This document shows positions 24,089 to 34,254 of a stretch of DNA of 64,000 nt, piece by piece. Location: positions 180,749-244,748 of the forward strand of contig JAEUHM010000009.1 in assembly GCA_016795485.1 (NCBI GenBank). The letters are read 5' to 3'. The position numbers and the translations under genes are program-made. Positions within the stretch are counted from its first letter, which is position 1, and every line of letters starts with the position of its first letter. The notes under the pieces are model-generated. The model was not told where the DNA came from. It saw only the letters and a program-made list of their open reading frames with translations, and made no database searches. The stretch is from Verrucomicrobiaceae bacterium. GTDB lineage: Bacteria > Verrucomicrobiota > Verrucomicrobiia > Verrucomicrobiales > Verrucomicrobiaceae.

Positions 24089-25509
24089 GCCAAGATGGGA
24101 TGAATCACGTTCCCAAAATCTCTCTCCAATCGCTTCCGCCCTGGGATCTCCAGTTTTCGAGGATTCAGGCCGAGAAGGTGCAGAATGGTGGCATGCACAT
24201 CGGTGACGTAGTGTGGACTATCCACAGCATGAAAGCCAAGCTCATCGGTTGAACCATGAATGGTGCCACCCTTGACGCCCCCACCAGCCATCCAGACCGA
24301 GAAGCCGTAAGGGTGATGATCTCGCCCATCACTGCCCTGTGATCCAGGTGTCCGGCCAAACTCCGTGGCAAAAACGACGAGCGTATCGTCTAGCAAACCC
24401 CGCTGCTTCAAATCCTTGAGCAAGCCGCTAATGGGCTTGTCCACCTGCTGAGCGAGACTGGAGTGGTTCTTTTTCAGCCCTGAGTGGGAATCCCAGGCAC
24501 CAGCCGCTCCATCACCGTGTTGAAGTTGAATAAACCTCACACCACGCTCAGCCAGTCTCCGCGCCACGAGCAATTGTCTCCCAAACGGCTCAGTGACCTT
24601 CTGATCCATGCCATACAGTTTCTTCGTCGCTTCAGACTCTGCATCGAGCCCTAGCGTCTCTGGCACTGCGACCTGCATGTTGAAGGCGAGTTGGTAACTC
24701 TTCATCCGTGCAGCAAGAACCTTGTCCCCTGGATACTCATCAGCACTCAGGGCATTGAGCCGGTGAATCAGGTCAAACTGCGCACGCTGTAACCCCGCCT
24801 CCACCGGCATCTCTGGGCGGGCGAAAGTAAGGGGATTCTTCGGGTCAACTTTGAGATTCACGGCATCATACGCAGGGCCGAGGTAATGGCCATCCCGGAC
24901 GTCGAAGTAGCGTGGACCAATGTTGACGAAAGATGGCAGATTGTCCGTCATGGATCCCAGACCATAGGTGATCCAAGCTCCTAAAGTCGGCACTCGCGGC
25001 TCTAGCATGTGCCTTCCGCTATGAAACTGCACCTGTGCTCCGTGATTGTCATCGGTAGTCCACATGCTGCGGACGAAAGCAATCTCATCGGCACATGAAC
25101 CAATGTTTGGAAACCAGTCGCTAATGTCGATCCCACACTGCCCGTAGCGCCTATAGCCTACCTGCAGCGGGTAGATCGTGTTCCGCTGCTGTCCGTTGGC
25201 ATCATTGACCACTACTACACGAACTTTCTTCAGCTTCTCTGGATCTTGCACCTCTTTGTAAGGCGTTTCTCCGATAGTTTTGCCCGCGTAGATGTTCAGG
25301 GCGGGCTTTGGATCAAAACTCTCCATGTGACTCACCCCACCACGCATAAAGAGCCAAATCACTCTCTTAGCTTTCTGACGAAGCATCGGCAAGCCACTGG
25401 GCTGTTGCCACTCATCCTCGTTCGCGCTCAATAAAGATGCCGCTGCGATACCACCCAATCCCCCGAGAATATCCCGGCGGAGAAATGGTGTGGGCTGAAT
25501 CGTGTTCAT
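24085..25509 (-). CDS. DUF1501 family protein (sulfatase-like fold), Tat-type leader
   Basis: A 474-residue protein. The N-terminus has [20 protein letters not shown], a Tat-like leader. The DUF1501 body follows: [81 protein letters not shown] and [21 protein letters not shown]. The fold is related to alkaline-phosphatase/sulfatase enzymes. DUF1501 genes in this phylum normally follow a DUF1549/DUF1553 cytochrome-like partner; none is next to this one. The ATG at 25509 is preferred to a GTG three codons earlier. Confidence 0.82.
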   Translation of the reverse strand: MNTIQPTPFLRRDILGGLGGIAAASLLSANEDEWQQPSGLPMLRQKAKRVIWLFMRGGVSHMESFDPKPALNIYAGKTIGETPYKEVQDPEKLKKVRVVVVNDANGQQRNTIYPLQVGYRRYGQCGIDISDWFPNIGSCADEIAFVRSMWTTDDNHGAQVQFHSGRHMLEPRVPTLGAWITYGLGSMTDNLPSFVNIGPRYFDVRDGHYLGPAYDAVNLKVDPKNPLTFARPEMPVEAGLQRAQFDLIHRLNALSADEYPGDKVLAARMKSYQLAFNMQVAVPETLGLDAESEATKKLYGMDQKVTEPFGRQLLVARRLAERGVRFIQLQHGDGAAGAWDSHSGLKKNHSSLAQQVDKPISGLLKDLKQRGLLDDTLVVFATEFGRTPGSQGSDGRDHHPYGFSVWMAGGGVKGGTIHGSTDELGFHAVDSPHYVTDVHATILHLLGLNPRKLEIPGRKRLERDFGNVIHPILA

Positions 25510-25577
25510 GAGTGTCACACAATCCTACGCGGCCAAGCGGCCGTTGCTGTCATCAGGCTTCTTGAAGGTCCTCAGAC

Positions 25578-26717
25578 CTACACCGATACAGCTAAAGGAG
25601 CCACCGCATCCCTATGCGTTGGCTCAGGCTTGCCGGGGCGAAAATGCTCCTCATGGTCCAACGTGGCTGTCACGCCATCAAAGCTCGCCACGATTTGTTG
25701 AAGGCAATCTTGAACGGTCGAGAGCAGCACCTCGGGCGCTGCTTCAGCTCGCAGATTCACAATCAATTGCCCTCCCGTGGAAGGCTCGTCCAACACCATG
25801 CCCGACTCCGGCGCATTGTCGCTTCTCACGAGATTCACAGAGGCAATCTCGCCCGCAATACCGTCATCTGGGCTGTAAGTCATCTTCAGGTGAGCAATCT
25901 CTCCTCCAGTTTCTTGAAGCGACTGCTGAATGCGTTGCGCGAATGATTTGATGAAGTCATTCGCATCAAACTCGTCCTCCGCGCTCAACGTGATTGTGGC
26001 ATTGAGCCACCCGAGCAGCGCTTCACCATCGGCATACACTTCATAGTCTACTTGCATCGGAGAACGCAGACCAGACTGATGCCCACTCGTCATCGCATCA
26101 AACCACGGCTCCAGACCCGCACCGTGACGCGCCGCAATGCTGAACACTTGCGCATGCGGAAACTCTTTTTTCAAAGCGTTGGTGAGCTCGGCCACTTCCT
26201 CAGTGGACAACATATCGCGCTTGTTGATGACGATGACATCCGCTTCCTCAAGCTGCTTGCGGTAGATGTAGATCACTTTAGCAGAAAAAGAACCGCCGCT
26301 ATCTAGCCCCAGCACTCTTCGTGCTCGAATCGGGTCCACAAGAACACTCAGAGGCGCAATCGTGAAGTCGGAGCCATACATGCGGCGCAATGGATAAGTC
26401 ACAGTGGCAACCAAATCCGTGCAACTGCCCACAGGCTCAGCAATGAAAACGTCAGGCCTATTCGCATCCGTAAGGCGAGCTGCGGCATCCACGAGGGTGT
26501 TGAATCGGCAACAAAAACAGCCTCCAGCAATCTCCTCCGTGGCAAATCCCTGACTCCGCATGAGCTTGGTGTCCACCAAGCCACCGGCTTGATCATTGGT
26601 GATGAGCCCCACCTTTAAGCCTTGGTCCGTGAGGTGCCGAGCGAGTTTCCCCATGGCGGTGGTCTTGCCAGCACCCAGGAATCCGCCAATCATGATGTAG
26701 CGAGCAGGTTTTTTCAT
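25578..26717 (-). CDS. CobW/COG0523-type G3E GTPase
   Basis: A 379-residue P-loop GTPase. Walker A is GGFLGAGKTT (11-20), the metal-binding GCFCC motif is at 66-70, and VIVINKRDML supplies the NKxD base-recognition element. This family delivers metals (Zn, Co, Fe) to client enzymes using GTP. The C-terminal part is diverged from the common CobW_C domain and ends in FRPGKPEPTHRD, as in a subgroup I cannot name. The client is not evident; neighbours are a DUF1501 gene and citramalate synthase. The ATG at 26717 is the only good start. Confidence 0.8.
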   Translation of the reverse strand: MKKPARYIMIGGFLGAGKTTAMGKLARHLTDQGLKVGLITNDQAGGLVDTKLMRSQGFATEEIAGGCFCCRFNTLVDAAARLTDANRPDVFIAEPVGSCTDLVATVTYPLRRMYGSDFTIAPLSVLVDPIRARRVLGLDSGGSFSAKVIYIYRKQLEEADVIVINKRDMLSTEEVAELTNALKKEFPHAQVFSIAARHGAGLEPWFDAMTSGHQSGLRSPMQVDYEVYADGEALLGWLNATITLSAEDEFDANDFIKSFAQRIQQSLQETGGEIAHLKMTYSPDDGIAGEIASVNLVRSDNAPESGMVLDEPSTGGQLIVNLRAEAAPEVLLSTVQDCLQQIVASFDGVTATLDHEEHFRPGKPEPTHRDAVAPLAVSV

Positions 26718-26762
26718 TCGGTCACAGTGGATGCAAAGTAGTTCAGCCTCTCAGATAACGCC

Positions 26763-26797
26763 TTCCGTCACGAAAGTGCATCAACTTCGTGACGGAA
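26763..26797. terminator. Strong hairpin between cimA and the CobW-type gene
   Basis: TTCCGTCACGAA (26763-26774) and TTCGTGACGGAA (26786-26797) form a perfect 12-pair stem with an 11-base loop. It lies 20 bases after the cimA stop and 45 bases before the CobW-type start. No T-run follows on either strand. It could stop or trim the cimA transcript, protect a processed 3' end, or be a dyad operator for the downstream gene. Confidence 0.5.
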
Positions 26798-26817
26798 TCT
26801 CAAATCTTGGCGCTCAA

Positions 26818-28383
26818 TTAGGCCGCGAGTTTGGCCTGCCGACGGAACAGGAAGTATTCGATGCTGTCCACGAGGGCTTCCCAGCTTGCGTCAATAATGT
26901 TGGTGCTCACGCCCACCGTTCCCCACGTCTTCACCCCATCACTGCTCACTACCAACACCCGAGTCTTTGCCGCTGTGCCGGAACCGCTGTCGATGATGCG
27001 GACTTTGTAGTCTTCCAAAGCCATCTCATTGATGTCTGGATAGAATCTCCTCAGTGCCTTGCGCAATGCACGATCCAGAGCATTCACAGGTCCATCGCCT
27101 TCATCCACCTCGTAGCAGTTCTCACCGTTCACGTTCAGCTTCACCGTGCCCTCGCACGAGTTCATGGACGCGCGGGCCACTCGGCGATGAGTCGTATGCC
27201 ACTCGATCACTTCAAAGAATGGCTTGTACTGACCGAGAGCCTTGCGGATCAGCATCTCAAAAGAAGCTTCTGACGCCTCGAACTCATAGCCCTCACTCTC
27301 GAGGCGCTTCACTTCGGACAGGATGCGCTGCACATCAGGCGAGCCCTTTTCCAACTTAAACCCAAGAGCTTCGGCCCGAACAAGCACGTTTGACTGCCCG
27401 GACATGTCACTGATCGTGATGATGCGCTCATTCCCCACCAGAGACGGGTCCAAGTGCTCATAAGTGCGCGCCAATTTCTGCACCGCATGCACATGCAGCC
27501 CACCTTTGTGAGTAAAGGCAGCCATCCCCACATAAGGAGCACGGATGTCCGGTGGCACATTCGCCATCTCCGCAACAAACTGCGACAACTCACGCAAACG
27601 CGTTAGATCCAGGCCCAGCTTCACGCCCATCTTGAACTCCAGATTGGGCATCACCGTCACCAAGTTGCAGTTCCCGACACGTTCACCATACCCGTTGATG
27701 GTCCCCTGCACCTGCACGGCACCAGCACGCACTGCCGCCATCGCATTGGCCACTCCCACACCACCATCATTGTGAGTGTGGATGCCCACGGGACGACCGA
27801 TGTGCTTGATCACCTTAGCGGTGACATCCTCCACCCACTCAGGGAGAGCGCCACCGTTCGTCTCACACAAAACCACCAAATCAGCACCCGCATCCACCGC
27901 CGCTTTCACGGTCTTGAGTGAATAATCCGGGTCTTCACGGAAGCTGTCAAAGAAATGCTCGGCATCGTAGAGCACCTCACGACCATGGCTCTTCAGATAC
28001 GCTACCGTGTCAGCAATCATCGCCAGATTCTCTTCAAGTGATACCTGGAACACCTCAGTCACATGTAACGGCCACGTCTTCCCAACAATCGTCACTGCTG
28101 GGGTGTTAGCATCCAGCAGCATCTGGACCTGTTTATCCTCCTCCACTTTGATTTTGCCACGTCGGGTCATGCCAAAGGCCGTGATCTTGGCATTTTTCCA
28201 CTTCCGCTTGGCAGCTTCTTCAAAGAAAGCCGCATCCTTCGGATTGGATCCAGGCCAGCCACCCTCGATGTAGTGCACCCCAAACTCGTCCAGCTTTTCA
28301 GCCACACGTAGCTTGTCCAGAGTGCTAAAGGAGATGCCCGTGCCCTGCGTGCCGTCACGAAGGGTTGTGTCGTAGATAGTCAT
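26818..28383 (-). CDS. cimA: (R)-citramalate synthase
   Basis: A 521-residue enzyme condensing pyruvate with acetyl-CoA to citramalate, the first step of the threonine-independent isoleucine route. The DRE-TIM barrel start is typical (YDTTLRDGTQGTGISFSTLDK), with HYIEGGWPGSNPKD, CETNGGALPEWV, HTHNDGGVGVANAMAAVRAG and GTINGYGERVGNCNL. The C-terminal ~130 residues are the LeuA-type allosteric dimer domain, so isoleucine feedback is likely. The GWPGSNPKD block distinguishes CimA from 2-isopropylmalate synthase. No other isoleucine gene is in the window. Confidence 0.9.
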   Translation of the reverse strand: MTIYDTTLRDGTQGTGISFSTLDKLRVAEKLDEFGVHYIEGGWPGSNPKDAAFFEEAAKRKWKNAKITAFGMTRRGKIKVEEDKQVQMLLDANTPAVTIVGKTWPLHVTEVFQVSLEENLAMIADTVAYLKSHGREVLYDAEHFFDSFREDPDYSLKTVKAAVDAGADLVVLCETNGGALPEWVEDVTAKVIKHIGRPVGIHTHNDGGVGVANAMAAVRAGAVQVQGTINGYGERVGNCNLVTVMPNLEFKMGVKLGLDLTRLRELSQFVAEMANVPPDIRAPYVGMAAFTHKGGLHVHAVQKLARTYEHLDPSLVGNERIITISDMSGQSNVLVRAEALGFKLEKGSPDVQRILSEVKRLESEGYEFEASEASFEMLIRKALGQYKPFFEVIEWHTTHRRVARASMNSCEGTVKLNVNGENCYEVDEGDGPVNALDRALRKALRRFYPDINEMALEDYKVRIIDSGSGTAAKTRVLVVSSDGVKTWGTVGVSTNIIDASWEALVDSIEYFLFRRQAKLAA

Positions 28384-28673
28384 TTTGTTAAAGGAAGTTT
28401 AAGAATCAGTGCAAACGATGCTCTTGAGCGGATGACGCTTAGCTCAACAGAGCAGGATGAGGAGAAAGCCAATCACGGGCCGCCACGGCTGCGTCAGTCG
28501 CAGTGGTGCCCGTGTCTAATTCGAATGCGAATGGTCCTAAGGAATCTCATCTGCCGAAAGCATAAGCCCATGCCCCGCCCCGCGCAACCAGGGATTGCCC
28601 CATCTAAGCCTGCGGCAATAAGCAACCCAGCGAGACTTCGGTACCGCTCAGGCCGTCATTTGCACCCAGAGAC

Positions 28674-29477
28674 TCAGCGCACGGTCACCTCAAACAGGAA
28701 CGGGATGCCCTGTGCCTTCATGAAGTCGCGCTCTTTCGCTAGGTATTTCCCAGCCAATTCATCAAACTTCCCTGCCTCTCGATGCTTCTTGATGAAAGCA
28801 TTGATCTTCTGCTTGAGATCATCCTGGCCATGCGGCAGCGCTACTGCCCAGTGCTCGGCCCGGATCGGAGCCAGGATGGCCCTGGTCGTGTCTGGGTGAT
28901 GCATGGCGTAGTTCATCACCGAGATCTGGTCATACACCCAGGCATCAGCCGAGCCCTTGGCCACCTCCATCACACAGGCAGAGTCTGTATCAAACGCCAC
29001 CACCTCAGCATTGGGAAGGTTAGCACGAGACCACAGCTCGCCAGTCGTTGCGATCTTTGTCACCACCCGCCTCTTACCAGTCTTGAGGTCTTCGGCAGAC
29101 TTCGTTGGGCTCGCTTTCGGCACCAGCAGACAGATCGCCGTGGTGACGTAGGGATCACTGAAGTCCAGGGACTTCCGCCGCTCAGGCGTGTCCGTCATGG
29201 AGGAGATAATGATGTCCACGCTTCCCGACTGGAGCGCCGGGATCAGTCCATCAAACTGAATGTTCTTAAATACCACCGGAACCCCTAGATCTGCTGCCAG
29301 CGCCTTCCCCAAATCCACATCCACGCCCGCCAACTCACCTCGATCATCCGTGTACTCAAATGGTGGATAGGTCGCATCTGTGCCGATCACTAGTGCGTTT
29401 GGCCACTGCTGCTGTTTGCAGCCGGAGACCACAGTCATGAGCAACGAGAGAGAAAAATGGAAAAACCAACCGCGCAT
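28674..29477 (-). CDS. Periplasmic amino-acid-type solute-binding lipoprotein (SBP_bac_3)
   Basis: A 267-residue protein. A lipoprotein leader ends at VVSGC with C20 as the lipidation site. The family 3 binding-protein domain follows: VIGTDATYPPFEYTDDRGEL, AGVDVDLGKALAADLG, NIQFDGLIPALQSGSVDIII and MTDTPERRKSLDFSDPY. This fits polar amino-acid ABC importers or sensor-linked binding proteins. No permease or ATPase gene is adjacent, so it is an orphan here. The ATG at 29477 gives the lipoprotein leader; a TTG at 29540 overlapping the sanA stop would place 21 non-leader residues before it. Confidence 0.8.
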   Translation of the reverse strand: MRGWFFHFSLSLLMTVVSGCKQQQWPNALVIGTDATYPPFEYTDDRGELAGVDVDLGKALAADLGVPVVFKNIQFDGLIPALQSGSVDIIISSMTDTPERRKSLDFSDPYVTTAICLLVPKASPTKSAEDLKTGKRRVVTKIATTGELWSRANLPNAEVVAFDTDSACVMEVAKGSADAWVYDQISVMNYAMHHPDTTRAILAPIRAEHWAVALPHGQDDLKQKINAFIKKHREAGKFDELAGKYLAKERDFMKAQGIPFLFEVTVR

Positions 29478-29536
29478 AGCCGCAGCTAAGCCCAGGCCCT
29501 TTCCACTAGCAACCCCTGAGCTATCCGTTTTGGTCG

Positions 29537-30184
29537 TCAAGGAACCGGCACCCGCTCACCCAGAAACCGAGGTCGCGTGTTCAGCACATGCACATCCAGC
29601 AGCGCTTTGGCACATGCTAGTTTCTCACGGAACCAAGTCTTCCAGGACGCAGCAGCAGGCACCTCTCTCGCGTTGAACCCGTAGGCCTCCATCCCCACCG
29701 CCCTCGCCAGATACACCGCCCTCGCATTGTGGAAAGGTTGAGAGACAAAGATCACCCTTGTCTGGCCAAACACCTCCTTCGCTCTCACCACCGAGTCCAG
29801 CGTACGAAAGCCAGCGTAATCCAGAACCACACGCTCAGAAGACACACCCCGTGTCACCAACGCCGCTTTCATCGCCGTCGGTTCATCATATTCCGCAGAG
29901 CCATTGTCGCCACTAACGATCAGAGTCTTCACCCTGCCTGCCTTCAGGAGTTTCGCCGCAGCGTCCATCCGCCCGTTAAAGAACAAGTTAGACCGCCCAT
30001 CGCGCATCAGCGGAGAAGTGCCTAGCACCACCGCAGCATGACAAACAGGCACCTCAGCCGCATTCGTAAAACACCTAGGCCTGCTCTGTCGCGCGATCCA
30101 CCACTCCGCAGCCAGCGGTGTCAGCACCGAAATAATGCCAATTACTATCACCATCCAACGCCAAACTCGCTTTGAACCAATCAC
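29537..30184 (-). CDS. sanA: SanA/DUF218 family envelope protein
   Basis: A 215-residue inner-membrane protein with an N-terminal anchor (MVIVIGIISVLTPLAAEWW) and a periplasmic DUF218 domain. Strong SanA matches are AVVLGTSPLMRDGRSNLFF, LIVSGDNGSAEYDEPTAM, ERVVLDYAGFRTLDSVVRAK, FVSQPFHNARAVYLAR and the ending RPRFLGERVPVP. SanA contributes to envelope barrier function and vancomycin resistance in enterobacteria. The start is a GTG at 30184; an ATG ten codons later would shorten the anchor. It precedes the solute-binding gene. Confidence 0.8.
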   Translation of the reverse strand: MIGSKRVWRWMVIVIGIISVLTPLAAEWWIARQSRPRCFTNAAEVPVCHAAVVLGTSPLMRDGRSNLFFNGRMDAAAKLLKAGRVKTLIVSGDNGSAEYDEPTAMKAALVTRGVSSERVVLDYAGFRTLDSVVRAKEVFGQTRVIFVSQPFHNARAVYLARAVGMEAYGFNAREVPAAASWKTWFREKLACAKALLDVHVLNTRPRFLGERVPVP

Positions 30185-30479
30185 CCTCCCACAATTAACC
30201 TTTCAGCCCCCAGTTCAATGACTCCCCACATCTTCACCAAGATTTCACAATCAAGCCAGAGGCAGCGAGCACCGTCCCAAAAACAATCCACCACAGCGCC
30301 ACGTAGCGCACAGAGAATCAGGGCTCCGTACGAATGTCTGCGCTCCTAAGGCAATCAGATGCAAGAAACCAAAACAAGGAATGCTCGTGGATGATGGCAT
30401 CTGGCCTGCGATGACGTTGCTAGGGGGGACCAAGCGACCCTACCTCTGGCGGCTCTGCGGTGCACGACCATGGCGGCTA

Positions 30480-31661
30480 CTAAAGTGTTATGGTGATAAC
30501 GGAGGCGGCTTGGCGGGCTTTGGCCCTTGCTGTTTCGCAGTCAGTATCGCGGGCCAAGGTGACGGCCATGCGACGTTGGCCGCTGACGCTTGGCTTGCCA
30601 AAAAGTCGCAGGGCTGTGTTGGGCTGGGTAAGGGCTTGGTCGAGCTGGGTAAAGCGGACTTTGTCGGACTCGCCTTCTACGAGGAGAGCGCAGGAGGCAG
30701 AGGGGCCGTGGAAGTGGATGTTGGGCACGGGGAGGCCGAGGATGGCGCGAGCGTGCAGGGCAAACTCGCTGAGGTCCTGGGAGATAAGCGTGACGAGACC
30801 GGTATCGTGAGGACGGGGTGAGACTTCGCTGAAAATGACTTCGTCTCCTTTAACAAACATCTCCACTCCAAAGAGTCCACGGCCACCCAATGCGGAGGTG
30901 ATCTTTGCTGCCATCTGCTCGGCGGCTTGGAGCGCAGTGTCTGACATGGCGGCGGGCTGCCAGCTCTCCCGGTAGTCGCCCTTAATCTGGATGTGCCCCA
31001 CGGGTGGGCAGAACGCTGTGCCGCTGATGTGGCGGACGGTGAGCATGGTGATCTCGTAGTCGAAGTCGACAAAGCCTTCGACTATGACTTTGCCCTTCCC
31101 TGCCCTGCCGCCTTCTTGGGCGTATTGCCAAGCGTAGTCGATGTCAGCTTCACTCTTTACCACGCTTTGGCCTTTGCCGCTGCTGCTCATGATGGGTTTC
31201 ACCACACATGGGGTGCCAATCTCTTTGATGGCGGCCTCAAAATCCTGACGAGTATCTGCAAAGCGATAGGGGGACGTTCTTAACTCAAGGTCTTCTGCTG
31301 CCAAGCGCCGAATGCCTTCACGATTCATGGTGAGCTTGGCGGCACGGGCGGTGGGCACGACGGTAAAGCCTTCTGCCTCTAGCTCCAAGAGGGTGTCTGT
31401 GGCGATCGCCTCGATCTCTGGGACGATGAAGTGCGGCTTCTCAAGCTCGATGACCTTTCTGAGTGCCGCGCCATCAAGCATGGAGATCACATGGGAGCGG
31501 TGGGCCACTTGCATGGCGGGGGCGTTCTCGTAGCGGTCCACTGCGATGACTTCGACTCCGAGGCGCTGGAGTTCGATAACGACCTCTTTTCCAAGCTCGC
31601 CGGAGCCGAGCATGAGGACTTTCGTAGCGGTGGAGGAGAGCGGTGTGCCGATGGATGCCAT
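30480..31661 (-). CDS. purT: Formate-dependent phosphoribosylglycinamide formyltransferase
   Basis: A 393-residue ATP-grasp enzyme, the size of E. coli PurT. It makes formyl-GAR from GAR, formate and ATP in purine synthesis. Signatures are [59 protein letters not shown], the ATP-grasp [55 protein letters not shown] and RAILGLP. The ATG at 31661 matches the family start ([16 protein letters not shown]). It lies downstream of the AraC gene but is separated from it by a strong terminator. Confidence 0.93.
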   Translation of the reverse strand: MASIGTPLSSTATKVLMLGSGELGKEVVIELQRLGVEVIAVDRYENAPAMQVAHRSHVISMLDGAALRKVIELEKPHFIVPEIEAIATDTLLELEAEGFTVVPTARAAKLTMNREGIRRLAAEDLELRTSPYRFADTRQDFEAAIKEIGTPCVVKPIMSSSGKGQSVVKSEADIDYAWQYAQEGGRAGKGKVIVEGFVDFDYEITMLTVRHISGTAFCPPVGHIQIKGDYRESWQPAAMSDTALQAAEQMAAKITSALGGRGLFGVEMFVKGDEVIFSEVSPRPHDTGLVTLISQDLSEFALHARAILGLPVPNIHFHGPSASCALLVEGESDKVRFTQLDQALTQPNTALRLFGKPSVSGQRRMAVTLARDTDCETARAKARQAASVITITL

Positions 31662-31710
31662 GGTTGTCGTTAGCGCACGGCGGGCGGGTTGCAACGTCTT
31701 GCGTTGAGTA

Positions 31711-31763
31711 CAAAAAGAGACCCCGGGAACGCCGTCAGCTCTCACCCAGACAGCGCCCCGGGG
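31711..31763 (-). terminator. Intrinsic terminator after the AraC-family gene
   Basis: Read on the minus strand, CCCCGGG (31763-31757) pairs with CCCGGGG (31727-31721). Three further G-C pairs sit beyond a small internal loop, and TCTCTTTTTG follows directly. It is 20 bases after the AraC stop and insulates purT from the regulator transcript. Confidence 0.75.
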
Positions 31764-31783
31764 CGGTTGCGGTGCGTAGAGGT

Positions 31784-32455
31784 CTACGCGGCCACAAGGA
31801 CACCGCCGTTGTTGTTCCGCAGGCGAGCGCGGAACTCAGTTGGCGACTCGCCAACGACACGGCGAAAACTTCTGTTGAAATGGGAGAGGCTCTGGAAGCC
31901 TGCCTCATAAGCCACTTCGGTGATGCGATTGGATGGCTTGAGCAACATGCGGCGAGCACGCTCGACTCTCATGCGGCCAAGGTAGTCGGTAAAGGTCATG
32001 CCGGTGGCGCGCTTGAACACTTTGCAGAAGTGGAAGGAGCTGACTCCAACAGCGTGAGCCACGTCATCCAGGGAGATGGGCTCATGCAGATGCTCCTGCA
32101 TGTAAGCGCGAGCGAGACGAACGGGCTCTGGGTCGGTCTTCACGGTGGTGAAGGCGAGGCGGTGTGCGCACTCGCCCAACTGGAAGGCAAAGGCCTTGAG
32201 CAACTCTGCGGCGTCATGGCGGCGATCTTCGGAGCAGTCGCCCTTCACTTTGAGTGTGGCAACGTGGAGCTTGCCGACGTTCACCGGCACAGCGGAGTCA
32301 TTGAACGTGTGGTCGGGGTTAGCTGGCTCGATGGCGAGCTTAAGGCCGAAGGTGCGCTCGAAAGCGCCGCCGTAGTGATGGAACAAGTCGCTGGTCTGGA
32401 TGCGTTCCACCAGACGATTGAGAGAGCGAGAGGGCGTGGCAGTGATGGTGTTCAT
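31784..32455 (-). CDS. AraC-family transcriptional regulator
   Basis: A 223-residue regulator. The C-terminal ~105 residues are a complete double helix-turn-helix AraC domain: [41 protein letters not shown] and [21 protein letters not shown]. The N-terminal ~110 residues resemble a short PocR-like or GAF-type sensing domain with one cysteine-histidine patch ([15 protein letters not shown]). The ligand is unknown. It lies just downstream of the response-regulator gene, on the same strand. Confidence 0.82.
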   Translation of the reverse strand: MNTITATPSRSLNRLVERIQTSDLFHHYGGAFERTFGLKLAIEPANPDHTFNDSAVPVNVGKLHVATLKVKGDCSEDRRHDAAELLKAFAFQLGECAHRLAFTTVKTDPEPVRLARAYMQEHLHEPISLDDVAHAVGVSSFHFCKVFKRATGMTFTDYLGRMRVERARRMLLKPSNRITEVAYEAGFQSLSHFNRSFRRVVGESPTEFRARLRNNNGGVLVAA

Positions 32456-32509
32456 GAGAGGATCAGTATTGGTTGACGGTCTATGTTTAAACCGTCCTCC
32501 ACTGAGCCT

Positions 32510-33211
32510 CTATTGTTCACAACTACGGCTTGCTGCGTCCGTAGTGACCGCAGCGCCTGCGTACGTGGTACCCGTACGCCCCTCGGCCCACTGCACGGCG
32601 TATTTAACCAGCGAGGGGCCATCTGGAAGGCCTAGCTTGTCCTTTAAATGGGCTCTGTGAGCTTCCACAGTGCGCACGCTGATGCCAAGTGCCTCGGCGA
32701 TGTTTTTGCTGGCGATGCCTTTGCCAATCCACTCCAACACCTCAAGCTCACGGTCTGTGAGTTGATCCACTCCTGAGCCAGGTTTTGTCCGCTGCCCTGT
32801 GGCCTGCTCCATGAGGGTGCTGGCCATGGCTTCACTAACGTAAATGCCGCCTTTGAGCACGCGGCGGACGGCGGTGATGAGCTTCTCCGCGGCGGTCTCC
32901 TTCATCACGTAACCCCGTGCACCCGCACGCAAGGCACGCTCTGCGTACATGTGCTCATCATGCATGGAGAGGACAATGGTTTGCGTAGATGGATGTAGGG
33001 CGCGGATGTCTTTAATGAGCTCTAGCCCGTGACGATCCGGTAAGGTGAGGTCCACCACGGCAAGATCCGGCTTGTGAAGATTCATGGCGGCCAGTCCTTC
33101 CGTGCAACTGCCCGCCTGAGCGCAAACCTCAAGATCTGGCTCAAGCGAGATCAATTGCGCCAATCCGTGACGCATGATGGGATGATCGTCGACAAGAAGG
33201 ATGCGTTTCAT
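32510..33211 (-). CDS. NarL/FixJ-type response regulator
   Basis: A 233-residue two-domain regulator. The receiver domain has the acidic D8-D9, phosphoacceptor D54 (AVVDLTLPDRHG) and conserved K (YVMKETAAEKLI). The LuxR-type DNA-binding helix-turn-helix is QLTDRELEVLEWIGKG followed by ASKNIAEALGISVRTVEAHR. A 20-residue C-terminal tail rich in Ala/Thr is extra. The gene overlaps the kinase gene by ATGA, so they form a cognate pair. Confidence 0.9.
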   Translation of the reverse strand: MKRILLVDDHPIMRHGLAQLISLEPDLEVCAQAGSCTEGLAAMNLHKPDLAVVDLTLPDRHGLELIKDIRALHPSTQTIVLSMHDEHMYAERALRAGARGYVMKETAAEKLITAVRRVLKGGIYVSEAMASTLMEQATGQRTKPGSGVDQLTDRELEVLEWIGKGIASKNIAEALGISVRTVEAHRAHLKDKLGLPDGPSLVKYAVQWAEGRTGTTYAGAAVTTDAASRSCEQ

Positions 33212-34254
33212 TGAGGTAGCGGGACTTCACAGGTGACGATAGCACCGCCGTGGGGGCGTGACTCAACAGAGAGCATGCCACCGACTCCGCGAGCACGATG
33301 GCTCATCGTTAGCAGGCCCATGCCAGTGCTTTTGCCAGAAACGTTGTCTGGAATACCTACGCCATTGTCACAAACGTTAAGGCGCACATGTCCGTTATGC
33401 AATTGCAGACTGATCTCGATGAGGTCCGCCTTGCTATGCTTGATGGCATTGGCCACCGCTTCTTGAGCGATGCGGTAAAGCTGAACGGCGAGCTTGTTGT
33501 CCGCGAGGTTGACCTCCTGCTCGCAGTGGAAGGGGCATGAAACGCGGAAGATGCGCTCAGTGCTGGCGGCAAGCTCCGCGAGTGCGGCCATGAGGCCCTG
33601 GGAGTCGAGCGTGACGGGCATCAAGCCCCTAGACATCTCTCTTGCACGTGCGTTGGCACTGGTGATCAACCGAGTGATCTCAGCCATCTGGAGCGCCTCA
33701 GGGGTGTTGGAGTTGGTAAGCCGCTGATACACGACTCTGGCTAGGCAACCGATGGCGGCGAGTTGCTGGCAGAGGTCATCATGGATGTCACGACCGATAC
33801 GAGCCTGCTCTTCCTCGCTGATCGAGAGCAGTTTCTCCTCAAGACGTTTGCGTTCGGTAAGGTCACGAATGATGCCGGTGAAGATGCGGCCAGTGCTCAA
33901 CTGGACTTCCCCCACGGAGAGATCAATAGGAAAGAGGGTGCCATCTTTTCTGCGGCCGATGGCCTCCCGCCCAATGCCGATGATCTTTTTCACTCCAGTG
34001 TCATAGTAGTTCTGCAGGTAACGATCATGCTGATCGCGATACGGGTTGGGCATGAGCATGTTAATCTTCTGCCCGATCATTTCGTCTCGCGTGTAGCCAA
34101 ATAGACGGGTAGCCGCTTCATTGACGGTCTCAATGACGCCGTGACCATCGATGATGATGATGGCATTGACTGCAGTCTCAAGGATGCCAGCCGCGCGCTT
34201 ACGACAAGTCTCAAGCTCCTCAGTGAGGCGCTCAATGGTCAATTCATCCGACAT
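33208..34254 (-). CDS. PAS sensor histidine kinase (HisKA_3) with FixL-like haem-pocket residues
   Basis: A 348-residue soluble kinase without membrane segments. Residues about 22-135 are a PAS domain very like FixL: LMPNPYRDQHDRYLQNYYDTG, KKIIGIGREAIGRRKDG and TGIIRDLTER. H76 and R96 are 20 residues apart, the same spacing as the proximal haem His200 and oxygen-sensing Arg220 of Bradyrhizobium FixL. The HisKA_3 dimerisation box has H158 (IGRDIHDDLCQQLAAIG) and the ATPase domain ends with DNGVGIPDN and GMGLLTMSHRARGVGG. Oxygen or redox sensing is therefore possible but inferred. It overlaps the Usp gene by TGATG and the regulator by ATGA. Confidence 0.87.
   Translation of the reverse strand: MSDELTIERLTEELETCRKRAAGILETAVNAIIIIDGHGVIETVNEAATRLFGYTRDEMIGQKINMLMPNPYRDQHDRYLQNYYDTGVKKIIGIGREAIGRRKDGTLFPIDLSVGEVQLSTGRIFTGIIRDLTERKRLEEKLLSISEEEQARIGRDIHDDLCQQLAAIGCLARVVYQRLTNSNTPEALQMAEITRLITSANARAREMSRGLMPVTLDSQGLMAALAELAASTERIFRVSCPFHCEQEVNLADNKLAVQLYRIAQEAVANAIKHSKADLIEISLQLHNGHVRLNVCDNGVGIPDNVSGKSTGMGLLTMSHRARGVGGMLSVESRPHGGAIVTCEVPLPQ

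Noticed and set aside
30231..30433. Possible remnant of a small membrane protein on the minus strand (FLHLIALGAQTFV in one frame, RYVALWWIVFGTVLAASG in another)
   Set aside because: The two hydrophobic pieces lie in different frames with a stop just upstream, and I know no matching family. A decayed gene or sequence error is possible but unsupported.
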